Source: Natrinema longum (GTDB taxonomy: Archaea; Halobacteriota; Halobacteria; Halobacteriales; Natrialbaceae). Taken from it: 64,000 bases of DNA. The position numbers and the translations under genes were made by a program. Every line of letters begins with the position of its first letter. The stretch's first letter is position 1. Positions 1 through 8,625 of the stretch are shown one piece after another. Where the stretch lies: positions 434,001-498,000 of the forward strand of contig NZ_CP071463.1 of assembly GCF_017352095.1 (NCBI RefSeq). The letters run 5' to 3'. The notes under the pieces were generated by a model. That model saw only the letters and a program-made list of their open reading frames with translations. It was not told the origin of the DNA and did no database searches.

Positions 1-1
1 C

Positions 2-166
2 GTCTACACTGGCGCTGAACCGGGCGTTACCGTCCTCGTCGAACGCCCGCCGGGCGAGCAACTCCCCGACGACTTCGCCGACGACGTTCGCGAGCGCCTG
101 GAGGCGGCGACCGGTGTCGACCTCGAGGTAGTCGTCGAACTGGTCGAGACACAACGCAGCGGGTGA
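2..166 (+). CDS. C-terminal end of an unidentified gene (partial)
   Basis: The window opens inside a rightward reading frame that runs from base 2 to a TGA at 164-166 and encodes the last 54 residues of a protein. The fragment is acidic and reads as a beta strand, a helix (residues about 19-36) and a second strand, with GVTVLVERPPGEQLP and TGVDLEVVVELVE. This layout resembles the small C-terminal domain of AMP-forming ligases such as phenylacetate-CoA ligases, but too little remains to name it. Codon use is typical haloarchaeal third-position GC. Confidence 0.5.
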   Translation, partial: VYTGAEPGVTVLVERPPGEQLPDDFADDVRERLEAATGVDLEVVVELVETQRSG

Positions 167-221
167 GTCGACTCGGATCACACCGCCGGATTCGGTCCCC
201 CAGTGCAGGCGTGGATCGCCA

Positions 222-917
222 TCAGTCCCGTTTTCCGAACGTCCGTGGCGCGCCCTCGGTCGGCGCGGCCCAGTCGACCGCGTTGCGCAGCACCCGCCGA
301 ACGTCCTCGTTCTCGTAGATCGGATACGTCTCGTGGCCCGGTCGGAAGTAGAAGATCCGGCCGTTTCCGCGCCGGTAACAGCAGCCACTGCGGAACACCT
401 CGCCGCCCTCGAACCAGCTGACGAACACCTGCCGGTCGGGTTCGGGGACGTCGAACGGCTCGCCGTACATCTCCGTTTCCGGGAGTTCGATCGACTCCCC
501 GAGTCCGTCGGCGATCGGATGGCCGGGGTCGACGACCCAGAGGCGTTCGGTCTCGCCGTCCTCCCGGTACTGCAGGCTACAGGACGTGCCCATGAGCCGC
601 TTGAAGACCTTCGAGTAGTGGGCCGAGTGAAGGAGGAGTAGGCCCATTCCCTCGAGGACGCGTTCCTGAACCCTGTCGACGACCTCGTCGGTGACCTCGT
701 CGTGGGCCTCGTGGCCCCACCACAGCAACACGTCCGTCGACGCGAGGACGTCCTCGGTGAGGCCGTGCTCGGGGTCGTCGAGCGTCGCGGTCCGGACGGC
801 GTGGTCGTCCTCGAGCGCGTCGGCGAGCGTCTCGTGGATACCGTCCGGATAGACCGCTGCGACGTCGTCGTCCGTCCGTTCGTGTCGGAACTCGTTCCAG
901 ATCGTGACTGCGACCAT
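222..917 (-). CDS. ThuA-like domain protein (trehalose-utilisation family)
   Basis: This 231-aa protein matches the ThuA-like, glutamine-amidotransferase-like fold. It opens with a strand [13 protein letters not shown], has [12 protein letters not shown] near residues 64-75 and [18 protein letters not shown] near 93-110, and ends with [16 protein letters not shown], the His-rich signature of the family. The family is linked to sugar or trehalose metabolism and often sits next to Gfo/Idh/MocA dehydrogenases; here one lies divergently at 1279, so the two may act in the same sugar or polyol pathway (inference). Length is normal for the family. The ATG at 917 is the first in the frame that keeps the opening strand. 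Confidence 0.85.
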   Translation of the reverse strand: MVAVTIWNEFRHERTDDDVAAVYPDGIHETLADALEDDHAVRTATLDDPEHGLTEDVLASTDVLLWWGHEAHDEVTDEVVDRVQERVLEGMGLLLLHSAHYSKVFKRLMGTSCSLQYREDGETERLWVVDPGHPIADGLGESIELPETEMYGEPFDVPEPDRQVFVSWFEGGEVFRSGCCYRRGNGRIFYFRPGHETYPIYENEDVRRVLRNAVDWAAPTEGAPRTFGKRD

Positions 918-1278
918 GGCGGATCGGTCCGCTCTCCGGGGCCTTATACTGGTGGCAGTAACACGGTTCTACTCCGTCGCGATTCGCACCCCGAACCACC
1001 GTCGGGAGTACCGACGGGACACCGACCCCTCCTGTCAAACGTCGGATCTGTTGCGACGGATCGGAATACGATTTCGGTCAATACATCTGGGGTGTGGTGC
1101 CGTAATAATATAGTAATACGTGAAATACGCAATGGTTGTACAGATTAATCGGTCACAACCCTTATTTCGATCGCTGACCGCCACTCTGTATGGACCGGGA
1201 TCGAGCACGAACGATGTCGAAATGGCTTGTTTCTCACCGCACTTCCATTGTTGCTGAGACGAAATCGGGTGTTTGGAC
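918..1278. other. Divergent intergenic region (ThuA / Gfo-Idh-MocA)
   Basis: These 361 bases separate two divergent genes. No convincing reading frame is present. An AT-rich island at about 1100-1150 (TAATAATATAGTAATAC) offers TATA-like elements, probably for promoters of one or both flanking genes. I see no clear operator dyad. Confidence 0.4.
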
Positions 1279-2403
1279 ATGATCGGGGACGGGATCGGGG
1301 TCGGGATCGTCGGCCTCGGGGGCATGGGTAACCTTCACGCGCGAAGCATGCAGGAACTCGGCGCGACTGTCGCCGCCGGCGTCGACCTTGTTCCGGAGCA
1401 ACGCGACCGGTTCGGCGACGAGTTCGGCGCACGGACCTACGAGACCCACGCGGAACTCGTCGCCGACGAGGCGGTCGACGCCGTCATCGTGACGACGCCA
1501 AACCGGTTCCACGAACCCATCACCATCGCCGCCCTCGAGGCGGGGCTGGACGTTCTCGTCGAGAAGCCCCTCGGACACACGCTGGAAAGCGCCGAGCGGA
1601 TCGCCAAAGCGGCGGCTCGCTCGGCGGGCATCTGTATGGTCGGGTTTCACAATCGCCACGCCGCGTCGATGGCCATGTTCGAGGAACAACACGCCCGCGG
1701 TCGCTTTGGCGATCTGACCCACGTCGAGGCGGACTACGTCCGTCGGCGCGGTGTTCCCGGTCCCGGCTCGTGGTTTACCGATCCCGAACTCGCTGGCGGG
1801 GGCGCGTTGCTCGATATCGGTGTCCACGCGCTCGACCTCGCGCTCTACGCGCTCGATTTCCCCGAGATCGTCGAAGTCAGCGGCGTCGCGCGAACGACCT
1901 TCGGCACGAGCGAGGAGTACGCCGACCCCGAGGGCTTCGGTGACAACTGGGACGCCGAGGCCGAAACCTACGAGGTCGACGACTCCGTCAGCGCCTTCAT
2001 CCGCACCGCCGAAGGCCAGACGATTTCGCTCGAGGCCGCCTGGGCGACCAACCGCGAGGAGAGCATGGACTTCAAAGTTCGTGGGACCAAGGCAGGTGCC
2101 CAGTTCGATATCGGCGACACCGACCTGCGGATTCTCGAAGCCGGGACCGCCGGCTGCGATCACTACGCCGACGTCACTCTGAGCGGCGACAGCTCCATCA
2201 CCGGCTACGGCAAGCAGGACGAACAGTTCCTCGAGACCGTCGCCGCCGGCACGCCGCCGGAGACGAACACGGTCGAGGAAGCGTTGACGGTCCAGCGCGT
2301 GATCGACGCGATCTACCGCTCGAGTGAGACGGGGCGGGCGACGACGCTCGCCGACCCTCGTATCAGTGACGCGGAACTCGAGCAGGCGGCGCGACTCGAG
2401 TAA
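1279..2403 (+). CDS. Gfo/Idh/MocA family NAD(P)-dependent oxidoreductase
   Basis: A 374-aa dehydrogenase of the glucose-fructose oxidoreductase/inositol dehydrogenase family. The N-terminal Rossmann fold shows the dinucleotide motif GIVGLGGMGNLHARSM (about residues 9-24), the TTPNRFH loop and the family signature VLVEKPLGH (EKP at about 95-97). The C-terminal alpha/beta domain carries GGGALLDIGVHALDLALY, the usual substrate-site D-x-x-x-H. The substrate, a sugar or polyol, cannot be read from sequence. An in-frame TTG lies two codons upstream; the ATG at 1279 fits the glycine motif spacing better. It is divergent from the ThuA-like gene, a common pairing in sugar catabolism. Confidence 0.9.
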   Translation: MIGDGIGVGIVGLGGMGNLHARSMQELGATVAAGVDLVPEQRDRFGDEFGARTYETHAELVADEAVDAVIVTTPNRFHEPITIAALEAGLDVLVEKPLGHTLESAERIAKAAARSAGICMVGFHNRHAASMAMFEEQHARGRFGDLTHVEADYVRRRGVPGPGSWFTDPELAGGGALLDIGVHALDLALYALDFPEIVEVSGVARTTFGTSEEYADPEGFGDNWDAEAETYEVDDSVSAFIRTAEGQTISLEAAWATNREESMDFKVRGTKAGAQFDIGDTDLRILEAGTAGCDHYADVTLSGDSSITGYGKQDEQFLETVAAGTPPETNTVEEALTVQRVIDAIYRSSETGRATTLADPRISDAELEQAARLE

Positions 2404-2490
2404 CGAACGAACCCCGTTTTTCCGCCATTCCGTGATCCGAGAGCCACGGCTACTGAGCGGAGAACACTGGAAAACGTCTGTTTCGACCGC

Positions 2491-3222
2491 TTAGAGGACT
2501 TCGTCGAAGTCGTGGTGGCCGTGGATGTCGACGCCCTCGTCGGTGATCTCCGCGAGGAAGACGCCGTTCCCGGAGCCGGTGTCGCGCTCGACGGCGGACT
2601 TGATCCCGCGGGCGGCGACCGTCTTCGCCTCCTCGTTCGACATGTCCGGTTCGTAGGCCTGCTCGAGGTGACCGTAGGCGAGTTGCATCCCGCTGCCGGT
2701 GACGGTGTAGTCGTCTTCCATGACGCCGCCGGCGGGGTCGATGCTGTAGACGTGGCTGCCCTCGTCGTCGACGCCGCCCAGGATGGGATGGATGGCGAAG
2801 AACGGGCCGCCGCGAGCGAAGTTACCGGCCAGCGTCGCCAGCGCGTCGATGCTCATGCCCTCGCCGCGGCGGGCCTCGTAGAGGTTGACCTCGGCGCGCA
2901 GCGTCGAGATGAACGACTGCGCACCGCCGACGCTGCCCACGAGCGTGAGCGCGGCGGTCGGGTGGATCTGCTCGACCTTCTGGACGTTCTTGTTCGAGAC
3001 GAACCGGCCGCCGAGGCTGGCACGCATATCGGTCGCGATGACGACGCCGTCGGCGGTGGAGATGCCGATCGTCGTGGTCCCGGTCTTGTTGACGTTGTCC
3101 AGATCGGCCTGTGTCAGGTCGTTCTGGGGCATCGATCCGACTTCCGGCTCGTAGGGGTTTGGATCGTCGGCCAACTTATCGACTGTCCGAGAGAAATCGG
3201 AGTCGTGGGTGGGCGTACGCAT
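2491..3222 (-). CDS. psmB: Proteasome subunit beta
   Basis: A 243-aa beta subunit of the archaeal 20S proteasome, the threonine protease of the core particle. A propeptide of 48 residues ends at TG; the mature chain starts at Thr49 (TTTIGISTADGVVIATD), whose free N-terminus is the nucleophile. TDMRASLGGRFVSNKNVQKV and the SGSGMQLAYGHLE-like segment YTVTGSGMQLAYG are typical. It assembles with alpha subunits (not in this window) and degrades proteins delivered by PAN-type ATPases. The gene converges with the upstream oxidoreductase across an 87-bp gap. Start ATG at 3222 gives the propeptide length usual in haloarchaea. Confidence 0.97.
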   Translation of the reverse strand: MRTPTHDSDFSRTVDKLADDPNPYEPEVGSMPQNDLTQADLDNVNKTGTTTIGISTADGVVIATDMRASLGGRFVSNKNVQKVEQIHPTAALTLVGSVGGAQSFISTLRAEVNLYEARRGEGMSIDALATLAGNFARGGPFFAIHPILGGVDDEGSHVYSIDPAGGVMEDDYTVTGSGMQLAYGHLEQAYEPDMSNEEAKTVAARGIKSAVERDTGSGNGVFLAEITDEGVDIHGHHDFDEVL

Positions 3223-3375
3223 TGATCGTCATCTACGGCCGGGACGGTATAAAACACCGGCGGTCACCATTCCGGTTTCCGCTTTCGCCGACCTCGAGAG
3301 CGGGGCCGCTGGCGCGGGAGTTCCGTAGCTCGCCGGTCGACGAGCGGGAAAACGAGTCGGGCTCGGTTCGGTCGA

Positions 3376-3546
3376 TCAGTGCGTCGTGGCTTCGTAGGCC
3401 TCCTCGACGTTTTCGAGGATGCGGTGGACCGGCAGGGTGACCCCTGCCTGACGGGCGGCGATCGCGAGTGGCATCGCGACGATGCCGATCACGATACAGA
3501 GTTGGTACAGTGCGAACAGCGTCGCGTGGTACGCGCGGGATATCAT
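3376..3546 (-). CDS. Small single-pass membrane protein (56 aa)
   Basis: A short leftward frame from ATG 3546 to TGA 3376 encodes 56 residues. Residues about 10-31 (LFALYQLCIVIGIVAMPLAI) form one transmembrane helix; a conserved-looking soluble tail follows (VTLPVHRILENVEEAYEATT). Codon use is strongly haloarchaeal, and the strand's third-position GC supports coding better than the longer overlapping frames. A TATA-like ATATATAA lies just upstream on the minus strand near 3575-3582, about 30 nt before the ATG, which suits a leaderless transcript. Function is unknown. Confidence 0.75.
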   Translation of the reverse strand: MISRAYHATLFALYQLCIVIGIVAMPLAIAARQAGVTLPVHRILENVEEAYEATTH

Positions 3547-3850
3547 CAGCGTTCATCCGTGCTCTGGCCGAGGGCATATATAAAAGTTCCTCCTGTGTGA
3601 CTTTCATAACGATCGTTACTGTTCGACCAGGTCGACGCTTGCATGCGGTTCAATTTCACTTGTCTACAAAACAACCGAGGGCGTGCCCGCGTCGATCTAC
3701 GGGTATGTCGGTGAGAATCGATCCGGGGATTTCCCATAAGTTATGGGAATCATCCGATTCACGTGCGCACGCTCGAACCGCGTGTGTCCCGTGGGAACGA
3801 GAGCGCCGACGAACCGCAAAGCAGGAAACCCCCCGGACCGACCAGGTGGT
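3547..3850. other. Intergenic region between small membrane protein and DUF555 gene
   Basis: These 304 bases separate divergent genes. They contain the leftward promoter TATATAAAAG near 3575-3584 and an AT-richer stretch around 3600-3665. No coding frame with haloarchaeal codon bias was seen. Confidence 0.35.
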
Positions 3851-4207
3851 ATGGGCAATTATCTCGTCGCGATGGAAGCGGCATGGCTCGTTCGTGACGT
3901 CGATGCGATCGACGACGCGATCGGCGTCGCCGTCAGCGAAGCCGGGAAGCGACTCAACAGCGAAGACATGGACTACGTCGAGGTCGAGGTCGGCGCGACG
4001 GGCTGTCCGGCCTGCGGGGAGCCGTTCGACTCGGCCTTTATCGCGGCCGACACCGCACTCGTCGGTCTCGCACTCGAGATGGAAGTGTTCAACGCCGACG
4101 GCGAGGAACACGCCTCTCGGATCGCGAAAAGCGAGGTCGGCGGCGCGCTACGCGACGTCCCGCTGTCGGTCGTCGATATCATCGAGACGGAGGCGGAAGA
4201 CGACTAG
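3851..4207 (+). CDS. DUF555 / UPF0212 family protein
   Basis: A 118-aa protein conserved across Euryarchaeota (UPF0212/DUF555). It begins MGNYLVAMEAAWLVRDVD, has the two-cysteine knuckle GCPACGEPFDSAF at about residues 55-67 and a helical C-terminus. The CxxC pair suggests a metal or redox role, but no function is established to my knowledge. The ATG at 3851 matches the family N-terminus; longer frames upstream are unsupported. It ends in an 18-nt perfect palindrome. Confidence 0.85.
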   Translation: MGNYLVAMEAAWLVRDVDAIDDAIGVAVSEAGKRLNSEDMDYVEVEVGATGCPACGEPFDSAFIAADTALVGLALEMEVFNADGEEHASRIAKSEVGGALRDVPLSVVDIIETEAEDD

Positions 4208-4224
4208 CGCGCCTGCAGGCGCGC
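4207..4224 (+). terminator. Perfect 18-nt palindrome at the end of the DUF555 gene
   Basis: GCGCGCCTGCAGGCGCGC is a perfect palindrome starting on the last base of the stop codon. A stable hairpin here probably ends or protects the transcript; no T-run follows, so the terminator role is inference. Confidence 0.4.
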
Positions 4225-4420
4225 CGACGAACTACCACTACCTCCCGAGACGAACGACGGTCCGAGTACGGACGACCGATCGTTCGAGTCAGCGGTCGGG
4301 GATGTGGGGTCGGTTCGTGACGCCATCGCACCGATTACACCCGGACGGTATGGCCGATCGGAACCGGACTGGCAGCGACGAGGAGAAATCCTTTTGCGGA
4401 TCCCCTACACACGTCCGAGC

Positions 4421-4747
4421 ATGAGTAGCAACTGGCCAGTCGATCCCGATGGCGAGGAAGGCAGCGAGGGGATGCGCAAGTTCGACATGCGGATCATCGC
4501 GGACAAGGTCGACGAGGAGGAGGACTTCCCGATGGACCGCGACGAGTTCGTCGAGGAGTACGGCGAGTATCCGATCCGGATCAACTACGAGACGGTCGTC
4601 CCGATGAGCGAAATCTTCGAGTACGTCGAGCCCGCGGAGTTCGAGACGATGCTCGACATGCACAAGGCCGTCGGCGCGGCGATGCGAGCGGGAGACTTCT
4701 GGACGTACCACCCGCAGGGCAAAAACCCCGAGAAGAAACACGCCTAG
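4421..4747 (+). CDS. DUF5785 family protein
   Basis: A 108-aa, very acidic, haloarchaeal-specific protein of the DUF5785 type. It starts MSSNWPVDPDGEEGSEGMRK and contains MDRDEFVEEYGEYPIRINYE and a C-terminal helix ending HPQGKNPEKKHA. No enzyme motif, membrane segment or metal site is visible. The ATG at 4421 is preferred to an upstream in-frame GTG-type extension because the N-terminus then matches the family and a TATA-like stretch (ATCCTTTTGC) lies about 30 nt upstream. Function unknown. Confidence 0.8.
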   Translation: MSSNWPVDPDGEEGSEGMRKFDMRIIADKVDEEEDFPMDRDEFVEEYGEYPIRINYETVVPMSEIFEYVEPAEFETMLDMHKAVGAAMRAGDFWTYHPQGKNPEKKHA

Positions 4748-4820
4748 ACGCCCGTCCGCCTCCATCACGAATCTGGATTGCGTATCGCTTATACGACACC
4801 GTTCGAAAGAGTCCGACACC

Positions 4821-5591
4821 GTGACAAACACGCAAGTAACGCTCGTTCAGATCGACAACTACGGGCCCTGGACCGTAACGCCCGAGCCCCGGCGGGAGGC
4901 CGACCTGCAGACCATGCAGTCCCGGCTGTTCGCGGATATCTCACAGTTCGTCGGTAATCGTGGCGGGTACGTCTTTTTCACTCGCTTCGACAACATGATC
5001 GCCGTCACGAACGGCTGCTCGCTCGAGGACCACGCGCTTCTCCAGGAGTCCGTCGGGAACCGATACCCCGTGACGCTCAGCCTCGGCGTCGCGACCGGCA
5101 CGAGTCCCGTCCAGGCGTTGTCCGACGCGACCAACCGACTGCAGGAAGCCGGCAGCGCACAGGACAAAAACCGTCGCGAGTGTCTCGAGGGCCGGGACAT
5201 CGACGACGACCACCGAACCGACGACGACGTCCAGATCGCACACTTCGACGTGATCAACGCGACCGGCAACTACACCGACGAACTCAACGCCTTCGACACG
5301 TTCATCGAGATCGAGCAGGGATACGCGGAACTCATGCGGCACATGCGCTATTCTCACGATAGCCTCTCGTTTTTCGTCGGCGGGGACAACGTCATCGTCG
5401 TCTGTCCCGAACTGGAAGCAGACGACTACGAGGAGGCGATCACTCACGTCGAAGAGACCGTCGACGTCGGAATGCAGGTCGGCGTCGGCCGCGGCAAAAG
5501 CGCCCACGAAGCCGGCTTCGAGGCGAAACACGCCCTCGAAACCTGTCGAGCGGACGGCACCAGAGTCGAACTCGAGTGGGAAACGGCCTGA
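4821..5591 (+). CDS. gch3: GTP cyclohydrolase III (GTP cyclohydrolase IIa)
   Basis: A 256-aa archaeal enzyme that converts GTP to 2-amino-5-formylamino-6-ribosylamino-pyrimidinone monophosphate, the first step of archaeal riboflavin/F420 (deazaflavin) synthesis. The two halves are repeated domains of the nucleotide-cyclase-like fold: VTLVQIDNYGPWT and VFFTRFDNMIAVT in the first, DVINATGNY and FFVGGDNVIVVCP in the second, with the Asp residues that bind Mg2+. Length fits the family. The start is GTG at 4821, giving VTNTQVTLVQIDNYGPW, the normal N-terminus. A creatininase-family gene at 22023 could supply the next, formamide hydrolase step, but that link is weak. Confidence 0.92.
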   Translation: MTNTQVTLVQIDNYGPWTVTPEPRREADLQTMQSRLFADISQFVGNRGGYVFFTRFDNMIAVTNGCSLEDHALLQESVGNRYPVTLSLGVATGTSPVQALSDATNRLQEAGSAQDKNRRECLEGRDIDDDHRTDDDVQIAHFDVINATGNYTDELNAFDTFIEIEQGYAELMRHMRYSHDSLSFFVGGDNVIVVCPELEADDYEEAITHVEETVDVGMQVGVGRGKSAHEAGFEAKHALETCRADGTRVELEWETA

Positions 5592-5675
5592 AAACGAGAC
5601 GCAGGGAACTTCGCCGCCGCTTCGCTTAAGTGTGACGGGGGTAGCTTTTAGCCCGTCCGTGGGGTTAATTCACAC

Positions 5676-6284
5676 ATGGAATCGGAACTGTCAGTCAGAG
5701 ATGTGCTGACGAGCGATTACGTCGGCGTCAGCGAGTCCGACGCCCTTCGCGGTGTCGTTCGACTCATGCGGGACGAACGGACGAGTTGTGCGCTCGTCGT
5801 CCGTGGCGCGGACCCGGTCGGCATCGTGACCGAGTGGGACGTGCTCGGACTCGTCGCCGACGCCGACGATCCCGACGAGACGACCGTCGGTGACGTGATG
5901 ACGACGCCCGTCATCACGGTGGGTCCCGACCGGTCGCTGACCGACGTCGCCACCACGATGGCCCGCCAGAACATCCGTAACGTCGTCGTCGAAGGCGATG
6001 ACGGCATCGTCGGTCTGGTAACCCAACGCGACGTCATCGCCGCCGCGGGTTCGTTCCAGGCCACGATGACCCCTGCCCGCTCGAGCGAACCACCGATCGA
6101 CCGGACGCAGACGGCAGCCGACCCCGCGGCCGCTCGTGCTCCCGACGAAGCCGGCACCGCAATGCTTCCCAACGGCGGCGACGAGTACACCACCCAGGGG
6201 GTCTGCGAGGCCTGTGGGTCGCTTGCGGATGCGCTCTGGGACGCCAACGGGCAACTGGTCTGTGCGGACTGCCGAACGGTGTGA
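5676..6284 (+). CDS. CBS-pair protein with C-terminal zinc ribbon
   Basis: A 202-aa regulatory protein. Two CBS motifs form one Bateman module: residues about 5-65 (VRDVLTSDYVGVSESDAL to VTEWDVLGLVADAD) and about 72-130 (VGDVMTTPVITVGPDRSL to VTQRDVIAAAG). Such pairs bind adenine nucleotides and sense energy state. A low-complexity linker of about 35 residues leads to a zinc ribbon with two CxxC knuckles, CEACGSLADALWDANGQ then LVCADC. The partner that it regulates is unknown. The ATG at 5676 follows an AT-rich promoter (GGGTTAATTCACAC). Confidence 0.85.
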   Translation: MESELSVRDVLTSDYVGVSESDALRGVVRLMRDERTSCALVVRGADPVGIVTEWDVLGLVADADDPDETTVGDVMTTPVITVGPDRSLTDVATTMARQNIRNVVVEGDDGIVGLVTQRDVIAAAGSFQATMTPARSSEPPIDRTQTAADPAAARAPDEAGTAMLPNGGDEYTTQGVCEACGSLADALWDANGQLVCADCRTV

Positions 6285-6385
6285 CCGCTCCCGGTGACGA
6301 CGACAGCGTGTGCCGTGACACCAGTCACCGAGCCGTATCTCTCCGATAGAAAGACCTTTCGGGTGCCGCGGTGGACAGAGTGGTA

Positions 6386-7606
6386 ATGATCGAGACCCTC
6401 GACGATCTGGCCGTCGACGGGACTACTATCGGCGTTCGCGTCGACATTAATAGTCCGATCGACGACGGCACGCTCGCGGACGACGCCCGACTCCGCGCCC
6501 ACGTCGACACCCTCTCGGAACTGCTCGAACGCGGGGGCCGCGTCGCCGTTCTCGCCCACCAGGGCCGGCCCGGCGGTGACGATTTCGTCTGCCTCGAGCC
6601 CCACGCCGATCGCCTCTCGGAACTGCTCGACCAGCCCGTCGAGTACGTCGATTCGACCTTTACGAGCGCCGCTCGCACGGCCGTCGAGGAGCTTACGAAC
6701 GGCGACTGCGTCGTGCTCGAGAACACGCGCTTCTACAGCGAGGAGTACATGGAATTCGAGCCCGAACGAGCCGCTCGGACCCACCTCGTCGAGGGACTGG
6801 AACCCGTCCTCGACGCGTACGTCAACGACGCCTTCGCCGCCGCCCACCGCTCACAACCCTCGCTCGTCGGACTGCCGACGGTCCTTCCCGGCTACGCCGG
6901 CCGCGTGATGGAATCCGAACTCGATATTCTCGGCTCTATCGAAGCGACCCCCGAACCACGAGTGTACGTTCTCGGTGGCGCGAAAGTATCGGATTCGATC
7001 GACGTCGCCTGGTCCGTCCTGGAGAAGGGGCTGGCCGATCACGTCCTCACCGCAGGCGTCGTCGGCAACGTCTTTCTCATCGCGGACGGCGTCGACCTCG
7101 GCGATGCCAGTTCCGATTTCATCTACGACCAGGGGTACTGGGACGAGATCGACCGTGCCGCAGATTTACTCGACGCCTACGGTGACCGAATCGCGCTTCC
7201 GAGAGACGTTGCCGTCGCTCGCGACGGCAGCCGCCACGAACTCGGTGTCAACGCCTTGCCACCCGGAGACGGCGAGTCCGCGATGGATATCGGCGAGTCG
7301 ACGCTCGACTACTACCGGCGGATCCTCACGGATGCCGAAACGGTGATCCTCAACGGGCCAGCCGGCGTCTTCGAGGACGACCGCTTCCAGAACGGGACCA
7401 AGCAACTCTACGGCGCTGCCACGGAGACCACGACGAGCATCGTCGGCGGTGGCGATACGGCCTCTGCACTGCGCAAACTCGGCGTTACGGGCTTCTCTCA
7501 CGTCAGTACCGGCGGCGGCGCTGCGTTGCGGATGCTCACCGCGGAATCACTTCCAGCCGTCACGGCACTCGAGAATGCCCCCCAGCAACCCGCAACCCAC
7601 GATTGA
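6386..7606 (+). CDS. pgk: Phosphoglycerate kinase
   Basis: A 406-aa phosphoglycerate kinase, which interconverts 1,3-bisphosphoglycerate + ADP and 3-phosphoglycerate + ATP in glycolysis and gluconeogenesis. Motifs: GVRVDINSPIDDG near residue 18 (substrate-binding RxDxN), LAHQGRPGGDD in place of the usual SHLGRP, VLENTRFYSEE, the nucleotide-domain VYVLGGAKVSDSI, LNGPAGVFE, and GGGDTASALRKLG near the C-terminus. An in-frame GTG five codons earlier is possible, but ATG 6386 gives the standard N-terminus MIETLDDL. The end overlaps the following acetyltransferase by 32 nt, so the two are probably co-translated. Confidence 0.95.
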   Translation: MIETLDDLAVDGTTIGVRVDINSPIDDGTLADDARLRAHVDTLSELLERGGRVAVLAHQGRPGGDDFVCLEPHADRLSELLDQPVEYVDSTFTSAARTAVEELTNGDCVVLENTRFYSEEYMEFEPERAARTHLVEGLEPVLDAYVNDAFAAAHRSQPSLVGLPTVLPGYAGRVMESELDILGSIEATPEPRVYVLGGAKVSDSIDVAWSVLEKGLADHVLTAGVVGNVFLIADGVDLGDASSDFIYDQGYWDEIDRAADLLDAYGDRIALPRDVAVARDGSRHELGVNALPPGDGESAMDIGESTLDYYRRILTDAETVILNGPAGVFEDDRFQNGTKQLYGAATETTTSIVGGGDTASALRKLGVTGFSHVSTGGGAALRMLTAESLPAVTALENAPQQPATHD

Positions 7607-8090
7607 GACCGCCACGCGGGACGATATCGACACCGTCGCCGACCTGTGGGTCCGACTCGCTCGCGACCAGCGCCAGCACGAGTCCGCCGTCCGCCCGGAG
7701 GCCAACCGCGAGGCGATGCGGGAGACGCTCGGAGCCTACCTCGTCAACGACGGGCTGCTCGTCGCCCGCCTCGGCGACAGGATCGTCGGGTTCGCCTCCG
7801 TCTCGATCGAACGCGGGACCCTCGAACTCGAGACCACACGCGGCCTCCTCTCGAACATCTACGTCGAACCCGCCGCCCGGGATCGGGGAATCGGCTCCGC
7901 ACTGCTCGAGGCCGCCGAGGAGTCGCTCCTCGAACAGGGGGCCGACGTGATGCTCCTCGAAGTGATGGCCGACAACGGAGGTGCACGGCAGTTTTACCGT
8001 CGGAACGGCTACGACGAGTTCCGGGTGACGATGCGACGCTCGCTCGCGGACCGGGACGAAAACGATACACATTCAAAGGAGGACGGCTAA
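7575..8090 (+). CDS. GNAT family N-acetyltransferase
   Basis: A 171-aa acetyltransferase with the single GNAT fold. Motif A is clear at about residues 97-115: NIYVEPAARDRGIGSALLE, with the R-x-x-G-x-G/A acetyl-CoA loop; motif B follows with LLEVMADNGGARQFYRRNGYDEF. The acceptor substrate is not predictable. The ATG at 7575 lies inside the end of pgk (32-nt overlap), and an N-terminus here gives IETATRDDIDTVADLWVRLA, normal for the family; translational coupling to pgk is likely. tRNA-Thr follows 12 bases later. Confidence 0.85.
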   Translation: MPPSNPQPTIETATRDDIDTVADLWVRLARDQRQHESAVRPEANREAMRETLGAYLVNDGLLVARLGDRIVGFASVSIERGTLELETTRGLLSNIYVEPAARDRGIGSALLEAAEESLLEQGADVMLLEVMADNGGARQFYRRNGYDEFRVTMRRSLADRDENDTHSKEDG

Positions 8091-8102
8091 CCCACGGAGT
8101 GC

Positions 8103-8176
8103 GCCAGGGGAGCATGGGCGGTTCATGCACTCGACTTGTAATCGAGACTTCGTGGGTTCAAATCCCACCCCTGGCT
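8103..8176 (+). tRNA. tRNA-Thr (anticodon TGT)
   Basis: A complete cloverleaf of 74 nt. Acceptor stem GCCAGGG/CCCTGGC (8103-8109 with 8169-8175), D stem GCAT/ATGC, anticodon stem CTCGA/TCGAG with loop CTTGTAA giving anticodon TGT, variable loop ACTTC, T stem GTGGG/CCCAC with TTCAAAT loop. Discriminator T. No intron and no encoded CCA. Confidence 0.96.
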
Positions 8177-8187
8177 TGACGGCGCGA

Positions 8188-8233
8188 ACTCGACTTGTAC
8201 CGAGACTTCGTGGGTTCAAATTCCACTCCTGGA
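8188..8233 (+). repeat. Degenerate duplicate of the tRNA-Thr 3' half
   Basis: Twelve bases after the tRNA, 46 bases repeat its anticodon arm to acceptor 3' end (ACTCGACTTGTA, CGAGACTTCGTGGGTTCAAA, then CCACTCCTGGA) with several mismatches and one missing base in the anticodon stem. There is no 5' half, so it cannot be a tRNA. Duplicated tRNA 3' ends are the usual trace of an integrase attachment site; a simple tandem duplication is the alternative. Confidence 0.8.
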
Positions 8234-8376
8234 TACGGCGGACTGGTAGCGATAGTGAGTACAACAGCCCTGCGCTGGGGTTGGGTACCGTTCCGCCACT
8301 GTCGTGGATGACCCACATCCCGTGACGTTTCCTGATTGACGGCGTTGACCGCGGCGTTTTTGACAACGGCTCGGAT

Positions 8377-8625
8377 TCACCGACGAATCGGCGGGTCTGT
8401 CGTCTCGGGTGGCCCTCTTTCGAGGTGGGCGATCGCGTTCCGCCTGTCGTCGGCTCTGAGCGCATCAACCGCTTCGTAGGGGTCAACATCGTACTTCGCG
8501 AGGCGACTGACCGCGAGCTGCCAGGATCTCGCAGCCAGCCGAGGATTTTCTCTCTGCCGTCGGTACGAAAACTCGGCCAAGGCGACGGCAGTGAGGAAAT
8601 CGTCGTAATTCTGATCGGTGGACAT
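8377..8625 (-). CDS. Small hypothetical protein (82 aa)
   Basis: A leftward frame from ATG 8625 encodes 82 residues, mostly helical and charged: MSTDQNYDDFLTAVALAEFS, then RRQRENPRLAARSWQLAVSR, a DPYEAVDALRADD segment and a proline-rich tail. No known domain is recognised. The frame stays open for another 86 codons upstream, but that part is unlike a haloarchaeal protein and overlaps structured DNA, so the ATG before an AT-rich stretch (AAATAATG region) is preferred. It lies in the gene-poor patch after the tRNA and may be cargo of a former integrated element. Confidence 0.6.
   Translation of the reverse strand: MSTDQNYDDFLTAVALAEFSYRRQRENPRLAARSWQLAVSRLAKYDVDPYEAVDALRADDRRNAIAHLERGPPETTDPPIRR

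Noticed and set aside
8188-8233. A second tRNA gene
   Set aside because: Only the 3' half is present, the anticodon stem is short of a base and there is no acceptor 5' strand or D arm.
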